From: Euphorbia lathyris
Lineage: Eukaryota; Streptophyta; Magnoliopsida; Malpighiales; Euphorbiaceae
Assembly (NCBI RefSeq): GCF_963576675.1
Contig: NC_088911.1
Location: forward strand, 72,879,256-72,943,255
Length of the DNA stretch: 64,000 bases
Direction: 5' to 3'
The notes under the pieces were generated by a model that saw nothing but the letters and a program-made list of their open reading frames with translations, was not told the DNA's origin and did not search any database. The position numbers and the translations under genes were made by a program. Shown here in pieces: positions 22,692 through 32,549 of this stretch; position 1 is the first letter of the stretch; each line of letters opens with the position of its first letter.

Positions 22692-22747
22692 TGGCTCAGT
22701 GGTAAACAACATGGAGTGTAGATGAACATGTCCTATGTTCGAACTCC
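22692..22747 (+). other. tRNA-like Pol III box pair in right inverted repeat
   Basis: Box-A-like TGGCTCAGTGGTAAAC (22692-22707) and box-B-like TGTTCGAACTCC (22736-22747), 28 bases apart. It is the inverted partner of 21222-21276. Both copies point outward from the element centre. Confidence 0.5.
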
Positions 22748-22859
22748 CTAGTAAGCAGTAGCATTTTTTCTTAATTTTCCTACTCAAAACTACGTAGTTT
22801 TGGGTGGTTCTCACCTAAGGTGAGTTCTCACTTAGGGGAGGGTTCTCACTTGATCCCTC

Positions 22860-22862
<3 letters not shown>

Positions 22863-22901
<39 letters not shown>
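22863..22901. repeat. (TA)n microsatellite at right edge of foldback element
   Basis: About 39 bases of pure TA, the right-hand counterpart of the tract ending at 21105. Confidence 0.9.
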
Positions 22902-22903
<2 letters not shown>

Positions 22904-24048
22904 AGAGGAGGGTTAGAGATTACTCAGCAGTCTTATCCTGGTTCGGCCTCACCGCCTACGTCCAGTCCCTAGAGTCCTTCCAGGATTTTTCAATCCACTA
23001 CTGAGCTCTTTAAAGGTATAGCACAAACCGTTTACAAAGCAATTGAGTATGCAAGAGTACCGTCCTCTATTCGTCTACTCAATCCTACTGAGCGCTATAA
23101 CTGAACACTCAGATTTTCTCTACCGCTGAGTACTAAAACCGAGTACTCAGCTTCACTTTCTCAACCTTTACAATTGAGACAAATTTGTTCTTTCTAGATG
23201 AAGAACACTTTAGATGAATACAAATTCACTCTAGAATTTTACACAGAGATTGGATTTGGGTGTAAGAAATTGCTTTTTCTAATCAGTCAGCTTCTCTTTT
23301 GGATTTTCACTTTTGTGATGATTTTCTTTTCTGTCTGTACTTGCGTTTTCTTTTTGTAAATCGGCAAAGGATCCAAGTGATGAACTTGTCCTTTTATAGT
23401 AAAATCTGATGCTTCAATCATTTGAATTCGGACATATCCGTTGAATTCAAACGGTCTTCTTGCGTCATTCATTGGTCAACATACATATTTGCAGGCCAAT
23501 CCTGTCATCTGAAATTAGCAGTCGCCAGGCTTGCCAGTTTCATCTTCTTGCGTCAGGTTTCGTCTTCTAGCATCAGGTTTGTCTTCTTGCAAAACGCCAG
23601 GTGATCCATGCATCTCGAAAAGGTCTCTTGGCGTAATTCCGAGGCTTCTGAATTGGTGCAGACCTTTGTCGGGCTTTGTCTTCTAGTTAACAGATCATTG
23701 GTGCTGTCCTGACGAACACTCAGCTTGACTTAATTGACGTTGCCTTTAAGATCTCATGGGGTTGAGTTACGTTCCACTCAGCATCTTCGGCCAGCTTCGT
23801 CTTCAAGCGTTTGTTCTGAAGAAGACTTTTCTTCTATAATGCTGAGTTGTATTCTACTCAGCTTCTGTGGCTCATGCTGACTTCATTCTGTCTTACTTTT
23901 TATTTCTGTTCTCATTTATTAATATACTCAACATTGAACAAACACATTAGTACAATTAAATCAAAGCACTTAAATTTAATTGTCTTAATCATGGGATTAA
24001 CTTAAATAATTTTGTCAAATCAAAATCATGAGGAAAGGTGTTTCAACA

Positions 24049-25131
24049 CAAATCTCTAATTTTGAAGAGCTAATTTTAAGAGTTTTTTCAATTAGTCTAT
24101 TGCTTCATATCTTTTAAATGATATTTTTATCCCTAACTATACTCTTTACTCAAACAAATGTTGTTGTGTTCTTTCACTGAAAATAAACTAATAACATGGT
24201 AAATATATTCATCTAGATACATTTTAGTGGTATATATCAATTAATAAATCTAAATTTAACATTATGTTTTTGAAAATGATATTTTATTCAAAATTATATA
24301 GATTAAAATTAACAATTAAACTAATGAATATTATTGGAAACTTTGAAAAGAATATAAAAATACTAGGTTTTTATTTTAGTAAAATGTTAAATTATAAATT
24401 AATTGATATAAATTAGAAAGTGCATTATATAATATCTAATATACTATTAGCAATATAAGTTTATAGTTCTTGATCCAACCTTTAGGATCATAGATGAAGA
24501 TATCACTTTTATTAGTAAAAATTAAAGAATAATTTTTATTGTTTAAATACATTTTTATGTTGTTTAAAAAAATACATTTTTATTTATTATAAAGACCTAA
24601 GTTATTTTTTTTTGGTAGGCAAAAGAAAGAAGAAACAAGAAACCCAAAAACTAACCCGGGATTAGCCTGGGAAAGCTAACCCCAACTCGATCATCAGAAA
24701 GCAAAGAAAAAAGGAAGTTCGGAGGCGACGAGAATGTAGAGACTCCTAGCATCCTCACATGGCCCTCAGTAGTAAGGCGGCCAACAATAAAGACCTAAGT
24801 TATAATATGTGTATATGTCATTTTTTAGAAGGTGATTAAATTATAAATTATAAAAAAATCAAGTAATAGTTACGAAATACTAATGTCCTTATTTGTCATT
24901 TTACACAAAAAAACTATTAACAATCAGCTAAGTTTTACCAAACAAGTTTCCACAAACAGCTAATCAAATCAGTTAAACAAAAAGGTAATCAGTTAACATC
25001 TATTTGTCAAACATGACCTAAATATTTTAGACACTTTAGTAGTTTTCTTTGTGATTAATGTATATGTGATGAGTTTCGTTGTTGTCATTTTGACATGTTA
25101 TTTGTAACTGTGTTAGTAATATATTAAATAT
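24049..25131. other. AT-rich non-coding DNA with one small retroposed insert
   Basis: This is the only stretch not assigned to a large element, apart from the insert at 24606-24786. No gene or RNA gene seen. The part at 24900-25022, ending in a CAAACATGACCTAA word, resembles the edge of a hAT-type MITE, but no matching opposite end was found. The left limit of element X's LTR is not certain, so the end coordinate is approximate. Confidence 0.5.
24606..24786 (-). mobile_element. Short retroposed insert (SINE or truncated LINE) with 17-bp TSD
   Basis: A 17-base direct repeat ATAAAGACCTAAGTTAT (24589-24605 and 24787-24803) flanks about 181 bases. On the minus strand the insert ends in a short poly-A (the T run at 24606-24613). 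A TSD of this length plus an A tail is the mark of target-primed reverse transcription. I see no convincing Pol III boxes, so a 5'-truncated LINE end is as likely as a SINE. Confidence 0.7.
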
Positions 25132-25246
25132 TGTAAATGATTCGGAATATCTTTTAAGGCCCTTTTAGGCCTAGAGGCCCGGCGGGCTAAAGGGCGAGAG
25201 GCCTCAAAGGCCCAAGAGGATTCACTATAAATAGGGAGGAGGCAAC
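25132..25246 (+). repeat. Left fragment of the 5' LTR of Tat-like element X
   Basis: This GC-rich stretch (GGCCC and AGGCC words) with TATAAATAG at 25226-25234 runs up to the GCAAC target site and continues at 36273. The start is taken at TGTAAATG but is not proved, since the other LTR of X is off the window. Confidence 0.5.
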
Positions 25247-26884
25247 TGATGCTCGTAAAGTATATAGCATTTAATAGGACAAGTGTATCCTATCGCAACA
25301 AGTAATATTGTGCTAAGCACGAGATCGAACCACAAAGACTATTCGTTACAACTAGTAAATCTACCTAGAATGATCTAATTGTTTAGAGAGTTGGATAAAG
25401 ATTTGGGTTTTTGATAACTAATTAATCTAATTGAAAGCAATAAAGATAACAAAATAAAGGGAACAATTGATAGGGTAGAAGGTGAATTAATGGATGACAC
25501 AACCTAGGCTGAGGAATCCTTTGATTAAATCCTATGTATGGGTTTAGGGAGTTCAGATTTGTGTTTTACCAATGATTGAAGGTAATTGCCCTAAGTGAAA
25601 AACTAATATGATCAGTATTGTCCTTCCTATTCACATGCATTCGGGTGACGGCTTGATTAGGCATATACCCTAGGTCATGCAAAGCATTAGGTTTATTGAC
25701 AATTAAGGCTAAAGCCGTAGCCCAGCCACAAAGCCTCATTCCTAGTGGTCTCTAGCGAAATCAGATTTACACAGATTCAGTATAGATGATTCCGTGGTCA
25801 GGTTCTCATCTATTTATAATCCTATTTATTGTCAGGGTCACAGGCATTAGGCACATTATATACATAAACAGGCTAGTTGATCATTATCAATGGTCATTCT
25901 AGCATAAATCCTGTTCCTAACAATTTCTAGGCATTACGCATGCATAAACTGATCAATCAAAGGTCCTAGATCCCTAATCACACATATTCATATAATCAAT
26001 TTCATCCCCATCCCAAATTGGATGGAGATCAGTTCATAGACAAACTAATCACAATAGGAGGAAATCAAGAATAACGGAAAACATCCACAATAAATATAAA
26101 AGGAAAAGATAAGAGAGAGAGATAGAAATCTGAAACCCGCTTTGTCTGATTCGATTATAAAAATAGAAGATGAAGAGCTTCTCCCATCAATCGTTCTTGA
26201 AAGAAAAGACAAAACAGAAAATAAACCTAACCTAGAAAGCAGGAAATCTAATCTAAAACCTAAAAATCTACATAATGGAGGAGAGAAAGCCCTAGCGGCT
26301 CTCTGATTTATTCAATGGCTAATCCCCCCCTGAAAGATTAGGATTAGCTCCCTATTTATAGAGTTAGGAAGGAAACCCTAATGCCTCAAGGGTAAAAAAG
26401 GAAAATTACAAAGTGTTTTTTGGTGGGCTTCAGGCCCAAATCCACGCATTCCAGCAAGGGGGAAGGCGCTGGTGCGCCTTTCCCCGCCTCGTCTCGTCGA
26501 GACAAGGCATGTCTCGACGAGACGAGGGCCTGTCTCGACGAGACAAGTGATGTCTCGCCGAGACAGGTCCTATTCAAGGAACTGTGGCTCTGGCTTTTAT
26601 CTGTTTAGGTCCCTGGGCATCCGAAAAGTGCTCTAATGGTCCCTGATGAATCCCAAAAGTGCTCTGATGGTCCCTGAAGAATCCGGAAATGCTCCAATAG
26701 GCTTGGGTCTGGTTCGGAAATGCTCAAATAGGCCCAAAAACACCTGAAAACACAGAAAATGCCAAAAATAAGAGAAATTACTAATTCTAACTAAAAGATA
26801 ACAAAATAATAATAAAACTGAAAGGAAATAAAGCAAAAGGAAGCTAAAAGGGGCCTAAAAACCCTATACAAATGGGAGCTATCA
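25247..26884 (-). repeat. 3' LTR of the minus-strand non-autonomous element (1,638 bp)
   Basis: Minus-strand ends TGATAGCTCCC ... GAGCATCA. A TATA-like box (CTATAAATAG on the minus strand) lies at 26352-26361. Four tandem GTCTCGNCGAGAC palindromes lie at 26491-26564. The sequence recurs as 29192-29527 plus 34978-36272. Short ORFs over the palindromes appear in both LTRs and are not genes. Confidence 0.9.
26491..26564. promoter_or_regulatory. Four GTCTCGNCGAGAC palindromes in the LTR
   Basis: Perfect 13-base palindromes at 26491, 26511, 26532 and 26552 with central bases T, A, A and C (plus strand). Spacers are 7-8 bases. The set is repeated in the other LTR at 35880-35953 and in a looser set inside the element at 28738-28847. 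Confidence 0.85.
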
Positions 26885-29170
26885 ACCTCCCCACACTTGA
26901 ATCTTGCTTGTCCTCAAGCAAGACAAAATCTAAAGCAGAGAAAAATCAACAAATAGCTCCCTTACAAAAACAAGAATCTACTACACTGTATTATTTACAA
27001 CAGTTCAGACTACTCATTTTGCAATTAAAAACATAATGAACCTCAGACGAGTCTCCAAAACTGATTAATTTGGTTTTATCGATCAACACTTCATGAAAAC
27101 GAAAGAAAAGAACTAAAATTGATAGCTCACAAGTGGTCACTCTAACGCTCAAGTGTTTGGGTAAAATTTTTTTTTTTGTAAACGCTCTACATGTTATTGC
27201 ACAAAGTGGTCACGTTGGGATTGCATCATCCATCCGGTCAAAATTAATGCATTAAAATTAAACAAAATCATAGGTCTTTAAGGGTTGTAACATTGGCTGA
27301 AGGTTAGGGTAGAAAAAAGGGAATTTATAGGCAAAAAGTTAAATGACTCAAATAGTTAAAAATTTTACAAAAAGGACAAATTTTCAGCATTAGGGAGCTA
27401 TAAACCACCTCCCCACACTTAAAATCTTGCTTGTCCTCAAGCAAGTCGAAATCCAAAAGGGACACGTTTTCCGCTATGTAAAAGAAGGTTTAAGCTCAAG
27501 GTTGTATTTGTGAATCAGTGAAGTATTCGGGAAGCAACTAAAAATATAAACACGTCTTTTATCCTTTCCTCTATTTTATTGTTTTTTTTTTTTGATTTGG
27601 TTTTTAACCCCCTTTTTTTTGAATAGAGGGGATAAAGAGTGAAAATCAAATGGGTAATGGTTGCTTCTTCTATTAAAATTACAACCTTTTAAAGATTGCT
27701 AGCGAGAATTTGAAGGAGATGTGTGTCTAAGGATTTATCAAAACTAAATTGAGTCAATTAACTTGGGTGAGAAAGGATATTTAAGAAGGCTAAGGTTTGT
27801 AACATGGTTGATCAAAGAAATGGGTAAAAGGCTCAAAGGGGCTTATCTAGTGGAATTGTTAAGGGATTTTGGCTAAACAAAGAAATAGGCTAAATTTCAC
27901 AAAGGGCTATACCTAGGTTGCCTAATCATTTCAAGTTTAATAGAAACACAAAATTCAACCAGTATTGGATGCAATTCCTATGAGCACAAAGACAATAAAT
28001 GTAATCCTACACCTAAGAGATTAATTGTTCCTAATCATGAGTCTAAAATATTGATCTTTATGGCTCTAACTCACAATTGAAGGGTTATTTGTATCAATCT
28101 TAGCCTCAACTAACGTTCCGTTCCATGTCAATTTTAGGCAAATAATACTCTTTGGAGACTCAAACGTTGTTCAAGATTTTTCTCATGCATAAATTTCATT
28201 TAGAATGTGCAAATTTTTAAGCGCATTATCAACTGTATTGTCGGGTTAGCTAAATGTATCAAATTCAACTGCATAGGATTCTTTTTATTCCTAGAATTAA
28301 AAAGCAAACGAAAACAAAAGGCATTAAATCCTAAAATTAAAACAAAAACATGCAACCTAATATAGAAAAACAAAAAGAAATTAAAAACATGCAAATGGCA
28401 GAATCCAAATTCATCATATCCTAGTATCTCCTCCCCACACTTACAACATGCATTTACTTCCATCATTACATAAAAGTAAAAGATAAAGTGCAGAAAAGAA
28501 ATAGGATAGAAAAACTCCCTCAGGGGTGGCTTGTCAATCCAACCCCGAATTTCCGATGCTAAATTTTCAATTCCAAGCTGCAGTCCTGAAAATCAATCCG
28601 GCGTCGGTGAGTATTCCGATTAGAGGGTTCTGCCAATAGAAAAAAAAAAGAAAACAAACATAAGAATAGAGAAAGCAACAAAAAAAGAAAAAGAAAAAAA
28701 CGTTTAATTTTTTTTTTTTAATAATTTTTTTTGGTCCGTCTCGGCGAGATGAACAGTGTCTCGCCGAGACGACACGGAATTTTTTTTTTTTTTCTCGGGA
28801 ATTTTTTTTATGTGTCTCGTCGAGACAGCCAGGTGTCTCGACGAGACGACACGAAAAACCCAAAAAAAATATATATATTTTTAATTTTTATATACAAATC
28901 TAAACAATTGTTTCAACCTATTCAATTTACATAGATTATAAACGAAATAGTCCCCGGCAACACTTGATGGTGTTGTTGTCGGGTATTTCGAAATATAATC
29001 TAATTATAAATAAAATAGTTCCAAGCAAATTTAATCTAATTATAAACGAAATAGTCCCCGGCAACGGCGCCAAAAACTTGATGGTGTTGTTGTCGGGTAT
29101 TTTGAAATATAATCTAATTATAAACACATTGGTCTAGGCAAATTTAATCTAATTATAAACAAAATAGTCT
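26885..29170 (-). other. Non-coding internal region of the minus-strand element
   Basis: About 2.3 kb without an ORF resembling gag or pol. It begins with the PPT at 26885-26897 (ACCTCCCCACACT). A second copy of the LTR/PPT junction lies at about 27393-27450 and a third PPT-like CTCCCCACACTT at 28431-28442. Long A and T runs occur near 27590 and 28690. Palindromes lie at 28738-28847, and duplicated primer-site segments from about 28951. Confidence 0.75.
28738..28847. promoter_or_regulatory. Internal set of four GTCTCGNCGAGAC palindromes
   Basis: At 28738 (last base changed), 28758, 28814 and 28835, with central bases G, C, T and A. In element sense this is about 330-430 bases behind the primer site. 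It repeats the LTR motif but with different spacing and surrounded by T/A homopolymers. Confidence 0.8.
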
Positions 29171-29185
29171 CCGGCAACGGCGCCA
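29058..29185 (-). other. Primer-binding site in two full copies
   Basis: The plus-strand text CCGGCAACGGCGCCA (complement of the tRNA-Asp site) stands next to the 5' LTR at 29171-29185 and again at 29058-29072. Each is preceded by similar AATCTAATTATAAAC segments, and a third, shortened copy lies near 28954. The outer copy is followed by a TGATGG word resembling the LTR edge, as if a primer-site/LTR-edge segment had been duplicated. Confidence 0.8.
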
Positions 29186-29527
29186 AAAACTTGATGCTCG
29201 TAAAGTATATAGCATTTAATAGGACAAGTGTATCCTATCGCAACAAGTAATATTGTGCTAAGCACGAGATCGAACCACAAAGACTATTCGTTACAACTAG
29301 TAAATCTACCTAGAATGATCTAATTGTTTAGAGAGTTGGATAAAGATTTGGGTTTTTGATAACTAATTAATCTAATTGAAAGCAATAAAGATAACAAAAT
29401 AAATGGAACAATTAATAGGGTAGAAGGTGAATTAATGGATGACACAACCTAGGCTGAGGAATCCTTTGATTAAATCCTATGTATGGGTTTAGGGAGTTCA
29501 GATTTGTGTTTTACCAATGATTGAAGG

Positions 29528-30285
29528 TGATAACAACCCAAATTATTCTTGAATAAAGAATAAGGGAAAATTAATAGAAATAATGGCAAACCATTATTCC
29601 CTCTAAAAGAGATATTTATACATGATTAATGTGGCATTAATGATAATTAATGCAGGGGAGAATATGCAAATAATAAGGAAAATGAAGGAGTCTCTAGCAT
29701 TATGCCACGCCACGTGGACCATGGTGAGATACGCCATAACGAGATACGCCCGATGAGAGCAAGTAGCGGAGACCCGCCATAGCTCTCAAGGAGAGCGTAC
29801 ATACGCCTTGACGGATCAAAGAATATTATCCCAAGGACCAAAAGGGATATTCACCTTGAGAACGCCGCAAGAAGAACCGGATGGCGGATCTCCATGGTTC
29901 AGCTCAGTGAGATCCGCTGGCGAACCTATGAGGCGAATCTCCTCTTTCACCTGATTCATCACAGTAACGGCTAACCGCCAACTCGGCCATAAAGATCATT
30001 AAATGAATCATTAATAGTCTTAAACCACCAAGTTAAGAGTAACTTGTAACCGCCATTAAATGAGCATTAATGGAGACTTTCTAGTTACCTAGAGGTTACG
30101 AATTCCCCAACTATATATAGCCTACATCCCTAGGCTATCAAGGTACACACATTCACTTATTCTTTGTCAATTCAGTTTGCTCTCTTGATCTTCCTTACTG
30201 ACTTTGGCATCGGAGTGTCCCCGGCCGATCCCAATGGCGCCTCACAGGGACGTGCTCCGATCAAGGATTTTTCCCCGTGTTATCA
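29528..30285 (+). repeat. 5' LTR of the Tat-like non-autonomous element
   Basis: 758 bases from TGATAACAACCC to CGTGTTATCA. A TATATATAG box lies near 30112-30120. Most of the ~8 differences from 34215-34972 are C/T or G/A, as expected from methylated-cytosine decay. The words GGCGGATC and GGCGAATC occur here and through the internal part. Confidence 0.93.
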
Positions 30286-30287
30286 AT

Positions 30288-30304
30288 TGGTGCGGTGATC
30301 GTGG
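30288..30304 (+). other. Primer-binding site, TGGTGCGG type
   Basis: TGGTGCGGTGATCGTGG begins two bases after the LTR end. Element X has TGGTGCGGTGAGCGTGG at 36466-36482. I could not assign the tRNA with confidence. Confidence 0.7.
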
Positions 30305-31220
30305 ATCTCTAACAAACAGAAGATCACAAAATCTTGATTGTATAGAGTTTCACAAAGAACAAAACAATGAAGTCAACAGAATAGAAATCACAATCTCCAA
30401 CTTTGGCTCAATCAGTACAACAAATCTATCCAAAGATACGGTTCTCCATATATTGGTGGGAAAGAGTTTTCTACATTAAATCTGGAATTTTATGATGAAA
30501 AAGATAAGTTTCCTCCCATTTCTTATTCCATTTTTTATTAAAGAAAATTGAGATCCCTCACTCTTATAAAGTGCTATGAATATCGTTACATGTTATTATG
30601 ATAAATCTAATAAATTGTAAAAGATGAAGTCATAGACGCAAATCTTTCATTAAACCTTGCATGCTTACTATGCCCTCATATTTTTATGCATGACAAGTGT
30701 AATATGATATTATCATTGAACCAGTACAAACGCATGTATAAGACCCGTGATCTTGGGATTTACAAAAGGAAAAAATCATCCATCGATGTGATTTTGTCAT
30801 TTGATATTAAAATATCATAAAATTGCTCATGTAATTGCAAAGGATTTAGATCTAGTCGGTCTTTTGGGTGAACAAGCATATAACTATTAGAAGAAATTGC
30901 AAAAAATCATATTTGGTTTTCCTTGTACAATTCACCATCTATATATGGCTTTTCTCCTATTTAGTACTTTTAATATCAAAAATTCATATTTTTGAATATT
31001 GTTTTGTCAAACAGTTATTTCATTCCCTTTTTTACAAGGATGTGTTTATTCATATAAAAACTGTTTATCTGACATTATTAGAATTTCTTTTACCGACGTA
31101 AGAGAATTGAACATATTAAATCAATTTGTGATCTTCATGTAACTGTCCCTAACTATTAAGGCCATTATGGGTTGATGAATTGCCAAATTGGATAAACAAA
31201 ACTTTCATGTCTTGAGCTAA
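30305..31220 (+). other. Leader region, nothing recognisable
   Basis: About 0.9 kb of AT-rich sequence behind the primer site. Small ORFs (for example 30868-31101) are hydrophobic by composition and have no family signature. Confidence 0.5.
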
Positions 31221-32450
31221 CTACAAAACTGTGCAAATGTCAGTTTCGAATGAGAAGCATCGTAAAACATCTTCGCCACGAAGACAGGGCTCTTCTCGCA
31301 GAGGTAGGTCACCTCCCTCTCTAATACACTGACGTAGTAAGAGGCCTATTGATACACCCCGGAGTACCGGCCCACCACCATCATCCTCCCGACCAGGAGA
31401 CATTGGTCATGTCCCCGTAGGAAACCAAGGAGGTCATGACCGATTACATATAGGCGGTTCAGGCGGCGGTGGATCAGCTGCAGAAGCATTGGCCAAAAAT
31501 ACAACATGTAAAAGCTTACAGGAGGATCTGATCCGGAGAAAACCCCGCAATATGGCGAATCTAATTGAACGATGCAAAAGCATTCAGGGAGGTAGATGAC
31601 ATACGCCACGAATCGTTATCTCCATCACATAAAACCAAAGGCGAATCTCACAATCGAGATCGTGAGAAAGACAAAAATCGGGGTTCTTCCTCCATAAACA
31701 GGACTTTAGTACAAGTAATATAAATATTCCAGTGGTCAAATTTGAGGGGGTACCCAATCTAAGATTATTACCACCCTTTGGTTGGCCACCACACTGAAGC
31801 TTGCTGGGAGCTGGCAAACTAGATAGCTTTGTCCAGAATAACAAATAACAAGATGACAAGCAGAAGACAGATCCCAAAAATAAATTCAAAAGTGTCATTA
31901 ATGTCATGGCGGATGGACCAGGGTATCAGCCACCCGTGGAAAAAGCAAAAATATCCGCTCTAGATAAAACATCCCTCCATTGCTCCTTTTGCAGAAACAG
32001 GTCCAGTAATCTCTCCACATACAGATGCGTTGACAATTGAAGGATGGAAGATGAAATGAGGCGGATAATGGTAGACACGGGCAGTTCTTGCAATATCATC
32101 ACCATAGGTACATTCTCACCAACAAAGGAGGAGTAATGATTAGCGGGAACCAAAAGACGGTTCAAGAGACCTACTCAGCGTCACTATCAATTCGCCCACA
32201 ATCCAAAGAGGACGAAGGTGAGAAATATTAACTTGTCACTACAGCTTTGGGCGACACAGAAATGCTCCTTATTGCTGATGGAAAGCGGGTACGAATCGCC
32301 AAAGGATTAAACATCATTGAGTCTGAAAGCCTATTTGCATAGGAGAATGAGATCCGTACAGGAATAAGCCCAGATGTGATCACTCGTAAGTCAAACATCA
32401 TTAAGGATGTGGTTCTAGTTGCTCAGAAAAGACGGAACCATGGGCCTAAA
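31221..32450 (+). pseudogene. Decayed gag-protease-RT remnant of Tat type
   Basis: Three recognisable islands on the plus strand. The first is a gag N-terminal part near 31230-31600, rich in Ser/Arg and Gly. The second is a protease active site reading VDTGSS near 32070-32090. The third is an RT-upstream piece near 32240-32450 that parallels 38030-38270 of element X (ALGDTEM, RVRIAKGL, GISPDVIT). Frames are broken throughout, and the catalytic part of RT, RNase H and integrase are absent. Confidence 0.7.
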
Positions 32451-32549
32451 AATCAGTATTTTTACATATTCTTATATGTGCATTAAACTGTTATAGTATC
32501 CTATATTTTATAATTTATTCTTTCTCACCATACTTCTTATATTCACTTG

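Larger units (their letters stand above)
21106..22862. mobile_element. Foldback-like DNA element with ~390-bp terminal inverted repeats
   Basis: The two ends are inverted copies of each other: the first ~85 bases (GGAGAGGG ... ACTACGTAGTTTTG) match the complement of the last ~85, and the similarity continues inward for roughly 390 bases with small gaps. The centre is a tandem array. There is no transposase ORF. Both ends abut TA microsatellite, so any TA or longer TSD is hidden. Non-autonomous Mutator-like/foldback, or a MITE that targets (TA)n like the rice Micron family, are possible; superfamily not decided. Confidence 0.75.
13416..24048 (-). mobile_element. Copia-1: SIRE-like Ty1/Copia element, minus strand, degenerate
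   Basis: Read right to left: 5' LTR (24048 to 20720), tRNA-iMet primer site, gag (20655 to 17087, split by a solo LTR), protease, integrase, RT, RNase H (to 13954), then noncoding tail to 13416, where Athila-1 interrupts it. Its own 3' LTR lies off the window beyond Athila-1. Copia order (integrase before RT) is clear. Many stops and frameshifts make it dead. Assignment to the SIRE/Maximus lineage rests on the look of gag and RT and is less certain than the superfamily. Confidence 0.9.
20720..24048 (-). repeat. Copia-1 5' LTR, interrupted by a foldback element
   Basis: Starts on the minus strand with TGTTGAAACACC at 24048 and ends GGACCAACA at 20720. Without the 1.76-kb insert and its microsatellites it is about 1.5 kb, like its sisters. 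The outer flank CAAAT (24049-24053) is one half of the TSD; the other is outside. A run of 17 G (20761-20777) replaces the 7-9 C tract found near the LTR end in the other copies. Confidence 0.88.

Noticed and set aside
22692..22747. A tRNA gene
   Set aside because: Only the box-A and box-B regions fit; no acceptor or anticodon stem could be formed.
24900..25022. hAT-type MITE
   Set aside because: One end resembles such elements but no opposite inverted repeat or 8-bp TSD was found.
29647..29841. 64-codon minus frame repeated identically at 34334-34528
   Set aside because: Both copies lie in the two LTRs of one young element; identity reflects LTR age, not coding.
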